Shown here in pieces: positions 63,472-64,000 of a stretch of 64,000 bases of DNA. Position 1 is the first letter of the stretch. Each line of letters begins with the position of its first letter. The notes beneath the pieces were generated by a model, which was given only the letters and a program-made list of their open reading frames with translations, was not told the DNA's origin and did no database searches. A program made the translations under genes and the position numbers. The DNA is from CAXMQZ01 sp963707075 (GTDB lineage: Bacteria; Acidobacteriota; Thermoanaerobaculia; Multivoradales; JAHEKO01), in assembly GCA_963707075.1 (NCBI GenBank), contig CAVPOX010000002.1, forward strand, positions 1,736,001 to 1,800,000, read 5' to 3'.

Positions 63472-64000
63472 TCAGATTTCGGCGAGGGCCGAGGCGACGA
63501 GTCGGAGCGCCTGCGCGAGATGTTCATCCTCGATAACCAACGGCGGAACGATCTGCAGCACCCGGCCTTCTGGTCCCCCGGCCAGCGCGAGGACCCCGCG
63601 CTGTAGCGACAGCCTCGAGAGTTGGTGCGCAGCACGAGAGTCCCGGAGAACGACTCCCCAGAGAAGGCCCTGTCCGCGAACAGCCTCGACCGCCGGAAAC
63701 CTCTGCGGCCATTCGGCGAGAGCCTCTTCGACCCTTTGCCCGAGCCTCGCTGCCCGTTTGGGCAATCGGTTCACGGTCAGGAGGCTCAACACTTCCAGGG
63801 CCGAAGCGCAGGCCAGTGGGTTCGCGACAAAGGTGCCGGTGTGGAGTGCCTCACCGCCCTGGCTCCAGCAGGCCATGAGCTCGCGGGATCCAGCCACGGC
63901 GGCCAGGGGGAGCCCGCCCCCCAGGGCCTTGCCGCAACAGAGCAGGTCGGGAAGGACACCCTCTCGCTCGACGGCGAACCAGCGGCCGGTGCGGCCGAAC
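63472..64000 (-). CDS. Class III PLP-dependent aminotransferase, C-terminal part
   Basis: The frame runs off the right edge, so about 175 C-terminal residues are present. It begins FGRTGRWFAVEREGV, followed by the PLP lysine in LLCCGKALGGGLPLAA and then HTGTFVANPLACASALEVL, the standard class III layout. Candidates are acetylornithine/ornithine, 4-aminobutyrate or lysine-type aminotransferases; the substrate side is outside the window. Confidence 0.9.
   Translation of the reverse strand, partial: FGRTGRWFAVEREGVLPDLLCCGKALGGGLPLAAVAGSRELMACWSQGGEALHTGTFVANPLACASALEVLSLLTVNRLPKRAARLGQRVEEALAEWPQRFPAVEAVRGQGLLWGVVLRDSRAAHQLSRLSLQRGVLALAGGPEGRVLQIVPPLVIEDEHLAQALRLVASALAEI

Overview
The window is 64 kb of G+C-rich bacterial chromosome (about 60% or a little more by eye) from a Gram-negative, rod-shaped organism. 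It carries mreBCD-mrdA-rodA, a Kdo/WaaP-type kinase domain, DsbB and a SurA/PpiD-type chaperone. The gene mix (a dnaA-dnaN-recF-gyrB-gyrA block, a type III PKS lipid cluster, a KamA-like radical SAM enzyme, many exported peptidases and DUF proteins) would fit Acidobacteriota such as Thermoanaerobaculia. That placement is an impression, not a demonstration. I saw no rRNA, tRNA, CRISPR array, prophage or insertion sequence.

Layout. 0-8.5 kb: accessory metabolism, with a partial GNAT, an exported DUF4097 protein, a serine-hydrolase-like protein lacking its catalytic motifs, DUF2891, a ClC transporter with a TrkA-C tail, OsmC and an M14 peptidase. 8.5-9.3 kb: non-coding stretch with three copies of an 80-bp repeat and a long inverted repeat. 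9.3-23 kb: a long minus-strand series reading mreB, mreC, mreD, mrdA, rodA, [structured intergenic element], rng, a kinase/glycosidase-like fusion, and lhr. 23.2-31.6 kb (plus): SurA/PpiD-like chaperone, ruvAB, a DagK-like lipid kinase, ADP-forming acyl-CoA synthetase and a flavin oxidase, ending at a perfect 11-bp hairpin. 31.6-37.3 kb: KamA-like enzyme, Fpg/Nei glycosylase, DUF6116, a low-G+C dsbB-dsbA pair with a frameshift in dsbA, and a B12-type radical SAM protein.

37.3-42.0 kb (minus): a compact phenolic-lipid type cluster of type III PKS, ICMT-like methyltransferase, acyl carrier protein, fatty acyl-AMP ligase and FAD oxidoreductase. 42.3-45.3 kb (plus): an ArsM-like methyltransferase with an arsenosugar-type tail, a Cys-rich radical SAM protein and an altered metallophosphoesterase, probably one organoarsenic-type pathway. 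45.3-49.4 kb (minus): CBS protein, HAD phosphatase, nucleotidyltransferase, CYTH protein and M20 peptidase. 49.5-60.7 kb (minus): the origin block (dnaA, dnaN, recF, gyrB, gyrA) with CPBP protease downstream and sppA upstream. An oriC-like segment with DnaA-box-like sites and a DnaA-trio-like run lies between dnaA and dnaN. 60.8-64 kb: mutY, a twin cyclic-nucleotide-domain protein, a P-loop ATPase and a partial class III aminotransferase.

The items most worth a second look are the structured element between rodA and rng, the ArsM/radical SAM/phosphoesterase trio, the self-contained type III PKS cluster, the kinase-glycosidase fusion and the repeat cluster at 8.6-9.1 kb.
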